The position numbers were made by a program, and so were the translations under genes. From positions 33,346,559 to 33,410,558 of the forward strand of contig NC_079476.1 in the NCBI RefSeq assembly GCF_026230105.1: DNA of 64,000 bases. The letters run 5' to 3'. The stretch comes from Diorhabda sublineata (lineage: Eukaryota > Arthropoda > Insecta > Coleoptera > Chrysomelidae). The notes below the pieces were generated by a model. It saw only the letters and a program-made list of their open reading frames with translations. It ran no database searches and was not told the DNA's origin. Of this stretch, positions 12,992 through 23,301 are shown piece after piece. Position 1 is the stretch's first letter; every line of letters begins with the position of its first letter.

Positions 12992-13115
12992 CTAACCTAA
13001 TCTAACCTAACCTTACCTAACCTAACCTAACCTAACCTAACCTAACCTAACCTAACCTAACCTAACCTAACCTAACCTAACCTAACCTAACCTAACCTAA
13101 CCTAACCTAACCTAA
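12991..13115 (+). repeat. Interstitial telomeric repeat (CCTAA)25 / (TTAGG)25
   Basis: Twenty-five contiguous pentamers, 22 of them perfect CCTAA. The exceptions are in the first five units next to the integrase-like ORF (TCTAA, TCTAA, CCTTA). The last 20 are perfect, then the array stops abruptly at TCAGG. TTAGG is the arthropod telomere repeat. The position inside LINE and transposon debris on both sides shows an interstitial array, not a chromosome end. Confidence 0.97.
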
Positions 13116-13139
13116 TCAGGTGCTTTGAAACACTGCCAT

Positions 13140-13315
13140 CCATCGAGCATATGGCCTGAATCACAATAGTCCGTATATAAGCGGTTTATGAAATATCATA
13201 TTTTTTCATACGGTCTGCCCAATTTAGACCGTATCTATACGACCTAGGTCATATATATACGGTCTGATTTTATATATGGTCTGTAATATATACATATACA
13301 AATGGATATTTACAG
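13140..13315. repeat. Degenerate 'gaccgtatata' motif cluster, right
   Basis: Repeats of 'cggtctg', 'agaccgtatctatacg', 'tatatatacggtctg' and 'tatatggtctg' occur in both orientations, matching the cluster at 12.42-12.61 kb. Together the clusters bracket the integrase-like ORF and telomeric array. Confidence 0.5.
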
Positions 13316-14389
13316 CATCCTAACCTTTTAATGAAGATCAAATATTTGTCTAATTCAACTTGAAATGAATTTACATTGAAAGAAATGTATGTAATTGAAA
13401 TAGACTAATAAAACCAAATAAATGGACTAGTTATGACTTGTGAAGGTCATAGTGTGGACAATCCAACAAATGAACAGAAAGAAATTGGAGAAAACTAATA
13501 ACGAAGGATGTTTATAATGAAATAAAACTAAAATATTGCAAAGGCTTGGAACAATCTAAAACAAGAAATGATTTTTAGATTTTCCACTTGTATGAGTGTT
13601 AAATAAAGGATAAAAATTCATGAATTATATAATCAAAATTATTCTTAATAAAGGTCTATCATCTGTCAACTATCCAATTAATTGTAACATAACCAATTAT
13701 AAATTCAATTAATTATATCGACAATACATTCAACTAATTAATTCTGATTATACTCCTGCAGTCTAACGCTCGTTTTCTAAGAGCTCTTGAAGACGCCTCT
13801 GTAGTATACTTTAGCGTCCCACTGATCGGGAATCAATAACCCGCTCTCTCTATAAATCCAAGTTTGAGCCGAAACTGCCGTATATCTGCGAAAGTTTTTT
13901 AATAGTGGATGCCAGACTTTCTATCTCCTATTACTGCAAAACTTTTTAATGCAAGTATAAAAATACGCAACGTACCCCCGTGATTTATATTGGTCGTTTA
14001 TTGGTCCCTCATTGTCGACATTGAAAAACTCCCAAGAGTTGAACTAAAATACATTCTGAAATGGACGGACTATGCGACTACTTTCGAATAGTCTGTTTAT
14101 AATATGTAGTTTGGATAACTAAACTGAACCAAATAAATAAACAAGATGTAAAATATTATTTTCTTAACAATAAAAATTATATGTTGCGCTGCAAATTAGT
14201 TAATTATACACTTAGAAATATCAGCTTTAGAGGCCTATCTGATCCTCGGCTTTGAGATTACCCACGTTCTCATTCCATTATTTGTTTTTGACACAATTTT
14301 ATTCACTAACTCCCACTCCCCATTCAAATCTCTTCCAACCGCCTCTACCTATTATTTACTTGATATTTACCTTTTTTTCCACTATAGAG
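13316..14389. other. Intergenic, nothing recognised
   Basis: AT-rich. The stretch 13.76-14.06 kb is less AT-rich but shows no protein similarity I can see. Confidence 0.5.
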
Positions 14390-14475
14390 TTATCGTTTAC
14401 ACATCTATTTTGTGTCATTCTACCTTTATGCCCCAGCCATCTCGCTCTCTCTATTTCAATTATATGGGTTATACT
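14390..14475 (-). mobile_element. LINE RT C-terminal fragment
   Basis: The minus strand reads 'ITHIIEIERARWLGHKGRMT' followed by 'QNRCVND', matching the 'RLRWLGHxxRMxxNRxVK' box found after the RT domain in many insect LINEs. Similarity probably extends on either side (14.24-14.76 kb) in broken frames, but only this box is secure. The 178-residue plus-strand frame over it (14252-14788) is a shadow made of Phe/Ser/Leu-rich antisense sequence. Confidence 0.6.
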
Positions 14476-15629
14476 GTTATACTTGGGTGTTTACATAGTA
14501 CCTACTAATAGTTTCTTCTTTTTCCGTACATTTCATTTTCAAAGTAGTTGTTTCCATTTTAGCCGGTTCTTTTCTTCATTGTTCAAGTGTCACAAGCAGG
14601 TGACTGGTGGTTATATTATTTGGTACATTCTATTTCAGCTGTTCGTAATATATCTTTTGACTTCGATATTTTTTATACAATTTCTGCTGCTTCGATTTGT
14701 TTCACCTTTTCTATTATCTAGCTTTGATTGTCTTTCATTAGCATATATTTTTATCTCGTTGAACACCAGACCTTCCTATTCCACTTGAATTGAATTGTGT
14801 TGAAGTTTTCTCCTGGATTTGGTTATGAGTACTATATCGCATAAGCTGGGCAGTTTTTATACCAATTTCTTTCAGTGTGATTTCTTGAACTGAGTTGAAG
14901 AGAGTTGTCGATGTACTCAAAAGTACGTTTAAAAAATGATTTGATTCGATGGATTATCTGTTGTCTTATTTCGAATTATAATTGAAATAATACAATGTGA
15001 GTCTCATTGATCGATATCTGATAAAATTTTAGTTAAAAACAAATTTCATATCTTTAATTACTTTCGGTTATTGATATATATTGAACAAAGTGTTACTATT
15101 TGTATGATTAGTGAGAAAATTGTCGTCTATCAGCTGACTGACCGTGTACATTGAGGGACATTCAACCATTAATTCCACATATTATGAATGGGGATATCAA
15201 GCTGCCATCCAAGTTAGCTTACCCTATTTTGAACCGGGATTTTATCATTTAATGTGTGCCATACTTCAGGATTTAATTTGGTCAATTTACCACCGTCAGC
15301 CGCGATACATCACTTTAGAATGAGTACTTATTTTGGTTAAGTCTTACATAAATCTTTGTCGATCTATAGGCGATAAAACATAATTGGATTTTAATTTCAT
15401 GAACAACGTAATGAATTGGATACTTCACAATTGGAATCAATTTATATGACATGAAAGAAAAACTACTAGAATTTATTCATTGTTCAACAGTTAGTTGTAC
15501 GAATTGAAAAAATTCGTTATTTGTTTACATATATGTGATTAATTCAACTCCATATAGTGTTATATTAGTTCTTATATTTTGATTAATTGAAAAGACAACA
15601 AAAATATATGACCTACGTATCAACTAACA
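14476..15629. other. Intergenic, nothing recognised
   Basis: No supported feature. The 60-residue minus frame at 14738-14920 is not recognisable. Confidence 0.45.
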
Positions 15630-16283
15630 TAATACTAAGTATATGGAAATGGGAAACGACTTTTTATGTGACAACCAGTTAAAAATGGCAATAGAGCAAA
15701 ATAAATTATTCCAAATCGATAAAGTAGAAAAGTTTGAATATTTGGTAATGACAGTAAGAAGTAAATGTGTCGAGATTAAAGAATTCGACAAGACATTGGC
15801 AAGAGGTAATAAGAAAATTTGAAAATCTGGGAAATTTATTATAAGGTCCAAAGACATCACAAGTACAGCGAAGCTAAGATTTTATGTCGCACATATACAA
15901 CCTATGGTGTTAAATTTCTTTAATTTATTATTTCTTACACCTTTTGATATATCAATGTTCTAAGACAAAAAGACTACTAGAGACAACGGAAATTGAAGTA
16001 CTCAGGAAAATAGCAGGGAAAACACTTTTAGACAGAGAAAGAAGTGGAAACATAAGAAATATGTGCAAGGTAGAAAATGTGATTGACTGGGTAATAAAAC
16101 GGAAACAAGAATGGAATAGTCACATTAGCAGAATGACAAGAGAAAGGGATAAATCGCCAACAGGCAGAATAAGTATTGGTCGACCGAGAAAGAGATGGTG
16201 TGATAATCTGGAACCAGGAGAATGAAAAAGAAGAAGAAACAGGTTTTAAACTTATCACACAAGAAGAAAGAAGAAGAAGAAGA
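15630..16283 (+). mobile_element. LINE RT C-terminal half with GAA-rich tail
   Basis: Plus-strand reading gives 'VEKFEYLVMTV' (consensus VxxFxYLGxxV), 'KDITSTAKLRFYVAHIQPMV' (consensus KxxLRxYKxVIRPxxLYG), then in another frame 'TKRLLETTEIEVLRKIAGKT', 'NIRNMCKVENVIDWVIKR', 'WNSHISRM' and 'GRPRKRWCDNLE'. This is the full post-palm region of a LINE reverse transcriptase of the kind ending in GRPRKRW. A GAA-rich tract (16222-16283) sits at the 3' end, typical of LINEs with microsatellite tails. There is one clear frameshift near 15.93 kb. The 5' part is missing. Minus frames at 15624-15860 and 16028-16258 are shadows. Confidence 0.85.
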
Positions 16284-16559
16284 TATTAATCAATAGATTA
16301 CCTACATCATGAACATCAAGATAAGAATAAAATAACGATAGAGATTTGTTCTAATAAGAAAAATTTATTTTTCCTCAATCCTTACATCTCAAATATTTGT
16401 ACTTAATCAATTAAATTATTTGTAGTTGTATTAGAATTTACAAAATAGAGCTATAAATTTTATTTGAATTATTTTTTTATCATTTATAGTTTTTTCTTTT
16501 TCTAAAAATTCTCTTTTTTGTGTATTAGATTCCGTACCAAGAATTTTTGAATCTTCAAA

Positions 16560-17575
16560 ATTGAATTATGTAGACAGCTTCACAATTACTACAAGACATT
16601 CGATATATAAAATCACTTCTTTTAGTTTTTGGTGATTTAGATTTTAGTTTAGTGGAATATTTGAATAACGTATTTGTCCTTTATGACTTATACTATTATC
16701 ATATTCATTAATATAATTTGATAGTTGTTGTACATATGGTAAAGAAAAATGTTTTTTGTTTTGATGTTTGGTTTCTGTTCTGTTTTTTAATTTCCTAAAT
16801 ATGTTGTTTACCATTTTTTCCGGATAATTATTTTCTTTCAATGCCGTTCTTGTTTTTGAATAGCTAAGCATCTAAATTCAGGATCTAATATTTGGATAGA
16901 TCTCTCAGACAAATTTATTATCACTGATCTTTTTTGTAACATAGGATGACACGAATTGAATTTTAAATATCTTGAGGACCAAGTTTGTTCCATATACCTT
17001 GATGTTCTTATGTTATTGTTAATTTTATATAATGTGACATCAATAAAACTGATTTTATTATTTTGTTCGATATCGATTGTGAATTGAATTAATAATTTAT
17101 GTTTTCAATTTGATTTTTTGGTACGGCAGTAATGTAATCATCTACATTTCGGAATATTTATATCAAGTTTGCTTAGGACATTTCCTGGAGATTTTCCATT
17201 ACTAATTGTGCTATAACACTTGAAATGGAAGCTCCCATAGCACAACCATCAATTAGCTTTATAAATTCGTTTTGAAGTATTTCTTTATATTCTTTAATTT
17301 TGTCACATGTTTTTATCAATATATTCTTCACAATGGTAATAGGAATATTTGTATATGAAGAAACCACATCTAACGATATATATTTGTTAGGAATTTTTAT
17401 ACTTTCAATTTTTTCTTTGAAATCCCATGTGTTTTTGATACAGTATTTCCTTTGTTATAATTTTTCTTTCGATGGCGAAATAAAAAGTTGTTCTTTCCAA
17501 GATCGAATTAGATCATTATTTTGTTTTTGATAAGAATTCGTAGGGTCTTGTTTAATTGTTTTATAAGTTATAAAT
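16560..17575 (-). mobile_element. Penelope-like element (RT, start of GIY-YIG domain)
   Basis: Reading from 17.57 kb downward: 'TIKQDPTNSYQKQNNDLIRS' (N-terminal region), then after a gap 'KNTWDFKEKIESIKIP' and YISLDVVSSYTNIPITI (RT motif with the DVVSLxTNIP signature of Penelope-like elements), GAMGASISSVIAQLVMENLQ after a small deletion (consensus GxxMGxPxSPxxAxxxME), a degraded 'FRNVDDYI' (catalytic YVDD equivalent), 'LKENNYPEKMVNNIFRKLKN', 'FSLPYVQQLS', and finally 'IYRMSCSNCEAVYI', the cysteine pair and VYIGQT start of a GIY-YIG endonuclease, where similarity ends. Several stops and at least two internal deletions make it inactive. Confidence 0.9.
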
Positions 17576-17584
17576 GATTGTTAG

Positions 17585-17760
17585 GAAAAATGTTTGAAGA
17601 GGTACGTGTGGCGCAAGATAATTGGAGAAGAAGAACGAAGGAAGAAATTAGGAACCTTAAAAAGCGGAGAGGGCGCAAAGAAAAGAGTGGCAAGAAGCCA
17701 GAAGAAGTAAGTAAGAATCAAAGAGCAGAGGAGAGACTTCAATCTATGGGCCTATAAGGC
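17585..17760 (+). mobile_element. LINE 3' end fragment
   Basis: An open stretch 'EEVRVAQDNWRRRTKEEIRN' is followed by a basic linker and ends 'ERLQSMGL' stop, then TGGGCCTATAAGGC. The same layout (…KAxERLxxxGL stop, GGGCCTATAAGGC) is seen at the 3' end of the LINE at 48.43-48.47 kb. It appears to be an internally deleted tail of a related element, immediately next to the Penelope-like copy. Confidence 0.6.
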
Positions 17761-19948
17761 CTGCTGTGCTGTTATATATAACAATGGAACTCAATATATG
17801 AAGCTGCATTGTAATTTCTTGGTAATACTATAGTATTTTACATAGTAATCTGTATTAGGTAGATCCTGTTGTGAATTTCTTTGCTTGAGAATTTCAATAC
17901 ATCTTTAAATGTGCTTTATAAATAATGGCGATGACTTTGATTTTCGACTATCAGTGACTTACCATTTTGTACTAAGTGAGCAGCTGATTTTCCATTCTCA
18001 AGTCTTAGCCACAGACTCACTTCCAGTACCAATTTTGATAATCATATTCAGATCTGCAAGAATTGAAGTGTTCAGTTTCATCTGCAAATCATCTGTTAAT
18101 ATGCTTTACACAGACTCGAACAAGACTTCAATTTTCTGAACAATAAGGTGTTTCCAGCTTTTCCACCTGTTTTTGTTCACTCTTAACGTCGTTTGTTGAA
18201 AATCCGGTGGCGCCCAATTTAATATTATCTATGTAATTACCCGAGAAAGAGTCTCCAGCCGTGAAAGTAAGGTTCCAACTTCATTGCAAATATTTCGGTT
18301 TCTAATGCATATACGACATATATGATGTAAGACGATTTCAGAGAACATTTCAATCCCCATAATTTTTGTTTCCATATATTTTCACGTTTATGAGATGATG
18401 TTCTACCCCCAAATAACATTTGGTATGTTATTTATCACAGTCTCACTTTTTAGCGCATTTAAAAAAAAGTTTTAGCGGTCTGTATCAGAGATGCCTCATC
18501 ACTGGAAATATGTAGGGAGCTCAATTTTTTGTGTGAAAGAAATTTTGGGCATTATAAGGCAAAAATCAATTATAGTAAGCAATATGCGATTTTTCCCATA
18601 CAAAATTTCATTTAAACTTGCTACAGATCAACACAAATATTTGTTAAATCACGATAATGTTATACTTGTGGAGATTTTAATCAAGATTTCTCAACATTCA
18701 CCTAATTAGAGAATTTTTTAAAACCAACATATAACATTGAGTTACTATCTACTGTCAAGAGAAGCTACAACAACTGAAAATACAACAATCGATGAAGTTT
18801 CTGCAATATCAAGTGATTACAAAATTGAAACTATTATTTATGAATCATAACATAAACTAATTATTATAAGAATTGTTAAGAAATAATGTGGTCAAAATTA
18901 TTAATTAAATGAAATTATTGATATTTTTTTCTTTCATTTTCTTCTTTCCATTTTTCATGGAAACTTTTAATATTTCCTGATTACTAACGATAAAAAATGG
19001 CCCTATAGTCTCTCGAGCCGAGAATGCGATGACTTTTTAACATGTTTTAAAAAACATCAATTGAATTTTTCACTTCGCGTTCGACCGTTTTTGCAAAAAT
19101 TAGATTTAAGTTGTTATCGAACTCTGGCACGTGTTAGCTGAGTCACGTTATCACGTGTCGATACTGTCAGTGCGCAAAAAGGGATGATTTATTGATACCG
19201 AAAGTAATTACCAAGTTCGCATAAGCCTACCTCTTATTACTTCAGATTACATCTCAGATTACTTATATAAATTGCAAGGTATCAATCAATACGTAAGTAA
19301 TTTAAAGGCGTCTACGCGTAAGCGCCAATCTGAAAATATATATAATGCGAAATAGAAAATTTTGAATTGGAGCAGAATAATTGATTGAACGTCGTTATAG
19401 AAGCGATCGGTGAAATTTCGGTTTTGTTCATATCGAAAGTAGTTCCAGATTGCATAGATCGTATCATACGCAAACGTTAGGTAATTGATAATTAAATCTT
19501 TGATACAATCTTTGAAAATTAGAATTTAACCTAGCGTCTTATTCAAGAAAATGTTTTTGTGATTTAATCGTTTGTACCATACTTGAAAATATTTCACGTA
19601 TTTTATTTAATAATTTATTCATTCAGTTCATTCACACACTCATAGCTAAAGTGCAAATGGTTGGAAGAAATCTACACAAAAGTTAATATTTGAACTAATT
19701 TGATTAGTACAGATGAACAGTAATGTTAGTAATAAATTGTACAAAATAATAAACCTAAAAGAATAGAAAGTTTCAGGATAACTCTTCTAAATTCCAAATA
19801 CAGAGTAGTATTATGGAATGTCCAATTGTTTTTTGCCAAAATTTTGTAAATAAAACGAATTTTTGTATAAATAATACGAATTACCATTGCTTGGATGTGT
19901 TTTTTACCTTGCCCCATTTGAACCAAAGAAATATTTTCTATGCCTTTC
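17761..19948. other. Intergenic; E-box cluster inside
   Basis: No protein similarity was found. Short frames at 17909-18139, 18237-18419 and 18491-18709 are not recognisable. See the separate entry for the E-box group at 19.13 kb. Confidence 0.45.
19128..19157. promoter_or_regulatory. E-box cluster (two CACGTG, one CACGTT)
   Basis: CACGTG at 19128-19133, CACGTT at 19144-19149 and CACGTG at 19152-19157 lie within 30 bp in AT-rich DNA, where such motifs should be rare. Paired E-boxes bind bHLH-PAS factors in insect promoters. A TATATAAA-like box lies at about 19.26 kb, but there is no convincing initiator or gene downstream. Function is inference only. Confidence 0.3.
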
Positions 19949-20570
19949 GACAGCAGTCTGCCAATCAACTAGCTTCGACTTTTGGTGATAAAGCACAATC
20001 TCAAGTTACCGTGTTTAGCGAGTTTTTCAAATTCAATTTCGCTACAGGAAGATGGTTCAAAATCGGCTGTTTGTCAGAAAGCATCGATGCTGTACGTATA
20101 TATTTAAGAACGTTATGAGACATACCGTGAGATTGAAGCATTCTTGGGCATTGATTCCACTCGCATACATTCAATATTGCATGAACATTTGACTGTAAAA
20201 AAGATTTGCGTTGAATACAGCATAATTTAACAACCGCTCAAAATAAAGCTCGTGTCGAGCCAAATCGAACATTAGTTCTTAGCGCATGAAACAATTCGAA
20301 GCAAATGGTCGCTTGTCTTTTAGGAATAACTGGACATGTCGCCACCGTTCTATTAGAGCAAGGTAGAACAGTCAATTCTGTATGGTACACCAGCATTTGT
20401 TTGCCAGAAGTGGAAACTAATTGTAAAGGATGAATTTTTCTTCATCACGAAAAGGCAAGCTCTCAGACATCAGTTCAAACAGAAATGGAATGAAAAAACG
20501 CTTCGAAAATTGGTTGAAACGTATGCGAAAGTGTATTGATCTTAATGAAGAATATTTTGAAAAACTATAA
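19949..20570 (+). mobile_element. mariner transposase remnant
   Basis: In order: 'RQQSANQLASTFGDKAQSQV', 'SESIDAVR', 'YREIEAFLGIDSTRIHSILH' and 'EHLTVKKICVEY' (DNA-binding half), 'NNSKQMVACLLGITGHVATV' and 'WYTSICLPEV' (core), and the C-terminus 'ENWLKRMRKCIDLNEEYFEK' with stop TAA at 20568-20570. All are hallmarks of the mariner family with 'GDESWIYAYEPE'-type first catalytic motif, but that motif and the second Asp block are deleted here. Several frame breaks are present. The same family's last 22 residues recur at 39.87 kb. The minus frame 19726-19968 is a shadow. Confidence 0.9.
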
Positions 20571-20689
20571 AGCCATAAAATCAGTGATTTTTTAAGAGGT
20601 ATCGGATTTGATTTTGACAAAAACCACAAAAAATTTAAAAAAATTGATGAAATCTTTATTGGAATCGATAGAACGTTCAGTACAATTTG

Positions 20690-21390
20690 ATGTTTGAAGA
20701 TGATTTCATACAAATGTTAGCCGCGACTCCGCTTTAGATAGCCCATACGTAAGGACCATTTTTTGCACACTCTCTCCACCATATCGGCCGTTATTACACG
20801 TATAAATGCTTCAATATTGGCTTGGAGTGTATCAATCGTTGCTGGTTTGTCCCTGTAAACATTAGTCTTAACATGGCCCCACAACAACTAATCCAAAGGC
20901 GTTAAATCAGATCTAGACGACCAATTGACGGGCGCCAAACGTGAGATGAACTGTTCACCGAAGGCAGCTCTGAATTTGGTTATTGTTTCGCGTGCTGTGT
21001 GGCATGTGGCACCGTCTTGTTGAAACCACATATCAGTCAAGTGTAATTCTTCCATTTTAGGCACTAAAAATCGTCAATAATCACGCAGTTGTGCTCACCA
21101 TTCACAGTAACGTTCCGGCCATCGTCGCTTTTGAAGAAGTATGGCCCGATGATACCACCAGTCCATAATCCACATCAAACACTGACTTTTTCGGGATGCA
21201 TTGGTAGCTCTTGCAATGCTTCTGGCTGGTTTTCACTCCAGATGCGGTAATTTTGCTTGTTGACGTATCTTCTTCTTCTTCGTCGCTTATTTACGAATAG
21301 TTCCCACAGTAGGTCGACCAAACTGTGCATAAATTGGAAGTGCGCAATTTGCAAGCATTGTTCGTTCGTCAGTCGATTCAAGATCAAACT
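20690..21390 (-). mobile_element. Tc1/IS630-superfamily transposase remnant
   Basis: Minus-strand reading gives 'NRLTNEQCLQIAHF', 'FGRPTVGTIRK', then after a deletion marked by a GAA-rich tract 'YVNKQNYRIWSENQPEALQE' and 'LPMHPEKVSV', 'LWTGGIIGPYFFKSDDGRNV' and 'TVNGEHNCVIIDDF', a damaged 'GFNKTVPHATQHA' (consensus WFQQDGATCHTA), 'DLTPLDYFLWGHVKTNVY', 'DKPATIDTLQANIEAFIRVI' and 'YLKRSRG'. These are the motifs of the insect DDE_3 transposases with 'DLTPLDYFLWG'. The third catalytic block is intact, the second is damaged and the first is deleted. It lies tail-to-tail with the mariner copy just to the left. A related but different copy is at 42.2 kb. Confidence 0.88.
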
Positions 21391-22919
21391 ATAGACCAAA
21401 CTGAACCAGTTTGACAATGACACAAGACACAATTCACGCGTGATCTGTCAAACACAGTGTTGCCAAAATGATACCAGCAAAAAATCAGTCGTTACAATAA
21501 TAAATATTTGTTTTTATTTTTGTATATCAAAACCTGAGTAGCAATACATTCGTGATTTGTCACATTTTATTATAAAAATTACTGTCAATGTTTAATTGAA
21601 TTTAATATTAAAATATTATTGAAAAATGTCACATGATATAATTGCAAAAATATCCTAATCGTTACGGCACGATTAGAGTTTTTCCTAAAATTTATTGACA
21701 GTGTACTTCAACGTTCAGTTGACAAATTCATTTGATATATTGCACAAAATCGAATATAACTACAAAAAAATTGATATACGAGGTATATATCAAAATGTAA
21801 AAGCCAACATATCTAATAGATTATCTCTAACGTAGCGGAAGAAAATTGACTAGCAAAAAATGGGCCTGGCGGACTACCCAAATAAAAAATAACAATAAAA
21901 ACTTATCAGATGGCTGCAACAGCAATGTGTTAGATGATTGATAAATGGTTTATTGAAAAACAGGCAGATGGAAATTGTTGTTGAGATGAGATGGGTATGG
22001 AACTAATGAAAAATTGCTACGAATTTTGATGTCCAGTTTTTAACACCGCTGACCGTAATATGATGCTAAATTATTTCGTCATTTAGGTTACTCGTTTATT
22101 ATAACATTTTTTGCCATTATTCATTTAAAATAAAAAAGTCTGCATTAAACAACAAATCAATGCAGAAAATACGATGTGGAATATAAATATTCGGTTTCAA
22201 TCGATTTCATATAGGATGGCCACGCTAAATATTTTGGGATACAAAGATCTACTGCTAGTTATTTTTGGGAAATTATGAAATGGAAAAATGGAAGCTCTTG
22301 TTCACAGTGATAGTAGAAGCTTAACTGCAATCAAAGCTTACAACTTAAGAATGGTGGAGAATAAAATGTTGAAACCTCTAGCTACCAAGTTTCTTGACAT
22401 CTCAAAATATAAAAAATTGTCCTCGTACTATTCAATTAAGTTGGAGCAGCTCCGATTAGCAGTAACAGTTCTAAGGTCATGGAGGATTGGGAATTTATCT
22501 CTCTCATTCTACTGAAAAAATCATTTATTTCCTTTATTTTAATTTATATAAAAATACACGAGGTGTGGTCAAAAATACAGTGACCGAATTTTCAAAGTAG
22601 CAGTTACTTACACTGCATCTAACTCGATTCATAATCTATAATCGATAATATTGTAAAATAAGTTTAAAAATTAAAAATAAACTAAAAATAAAAAGGTGTA
22701 AATAATAAGAAATTGAAGACATTTAGTACCTAAATACACGGTTTTCTCTATCACCACCAACCCTAATCAACTTCCTTCTGAGGTGGTAAATAACCCTTCG
22801 TCTTCAGGCTATAGTGAGGGAGTTTGGTGGGTGGAAGTGGGTAGTTTTGGGTGTCAAGATATCGAAACATATTTCTCTCCTTTTCCTTTTCTAACGCATG
22901 AGGACTTCTGAAAAGATCT
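21391..22919. other. Intergenic, nothing firmly recognised
   Basis: There is no assigned gene. A 'cacgaggtgtggtcaaaaat' sequence at about 22.56 kb resembles the start of a mariner-type inverted repeat, but no matching end or transposase is attached. The 75-residue frame 22288-22515 is not recognisable. Confidence 0.4.
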
Positions 22920-22924
22920 CAAAA

Positions 22925-23175
22925 TTTCTGGAAAGTTCTAAAATGTGTTCAAATATTATAATCGATTTAGAATGTTTTAGAAAGTTCTATGAATTGCCCG
23001 AATGATATGAAAAGTTTCAAAATGATTGTAATTTATTATAAACGATTTTAAATGTTTTGGAAATTTCTAGAGTGCTATAGGAAATTCTAAAATGCAATTA
23101 ATTATAAGCGATTTAAAATGTTCTAGAAAAGTCTAGAAATTTTTTGGTTAATCTGGAAAGTTCCCAAATATGTAC
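22925..23175 (+). repeat. Diverged ~75-bp tandem repeat rich in GAAnnTTC boxes
   Basis: Three to four diverged units begin 'ggaaagttctaaaatg', 'gaaaagtttcaaaatg', 'ggaaattctaaaatg' and 'ggaaagttcccaaat'. Most contain an 'attataa(t/g)cgattt(a)aaatgtt(t/c)tagaa' segment. Inverted GAA/TTC pairs are frequent: GAAAGTTC near 22931 and 23155, GAAATTTCTAGAG near 23060 and TTCTAGAA at 23121. These resemble heat-shock elements (alternating nGAAn pentamers). The repeat runs directly into the promoter described next. Confidence 0.55.
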
Positions 23176-23224
23176 GAGTGTTATTATTTATATAAAAGCA
23201 CCAAATCGAAGTGATTTACATCTA

Positions 23225-23301
23225 AATATTCTAGAGTGTTCTGGTACTGGAAATTTTAATGATTGATGGTATATAAACCGAAATTGAGTGACTGTTCGTC
23301 A
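23225..23301 (+). promoter_or_regulatory. Heat-shock-like promoter: HSE, TATA, initiator
   Basis: TTC-TA-GAG-TG-TTC at 23229-23241 is a three-box heat-shock-element-like array. TATATAAA starts at 23270, and the arthropod initiator TCAGTT has its A at 23301, 31 bp downstream of the first T of TATA, the canonical spacing. The inferred leader starts AGTTCAATCTTG and becomes A-rich, as hsp70-type leaders do. A GTGAGT that could serve as a splice donor lies about 60 bp further on (23358). No heat-shock protein reading frame follows. It may be a lone promoter copy, a non-coding transcript start or the 5' end of a gene with a distant second exon. Transcription is inference. Confidence 0.45.

Noticed and set aside
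14252..14788. 178-residue plus-strand frame, the second longest in the window
   Set aside because: It is Phe/Ser/Leu-rich and lies antisense to LINE sequence (RWLGHKGRMTQNRC on the minus strand). A membrane-protein look arises from antisense lysine/glutamate codons.
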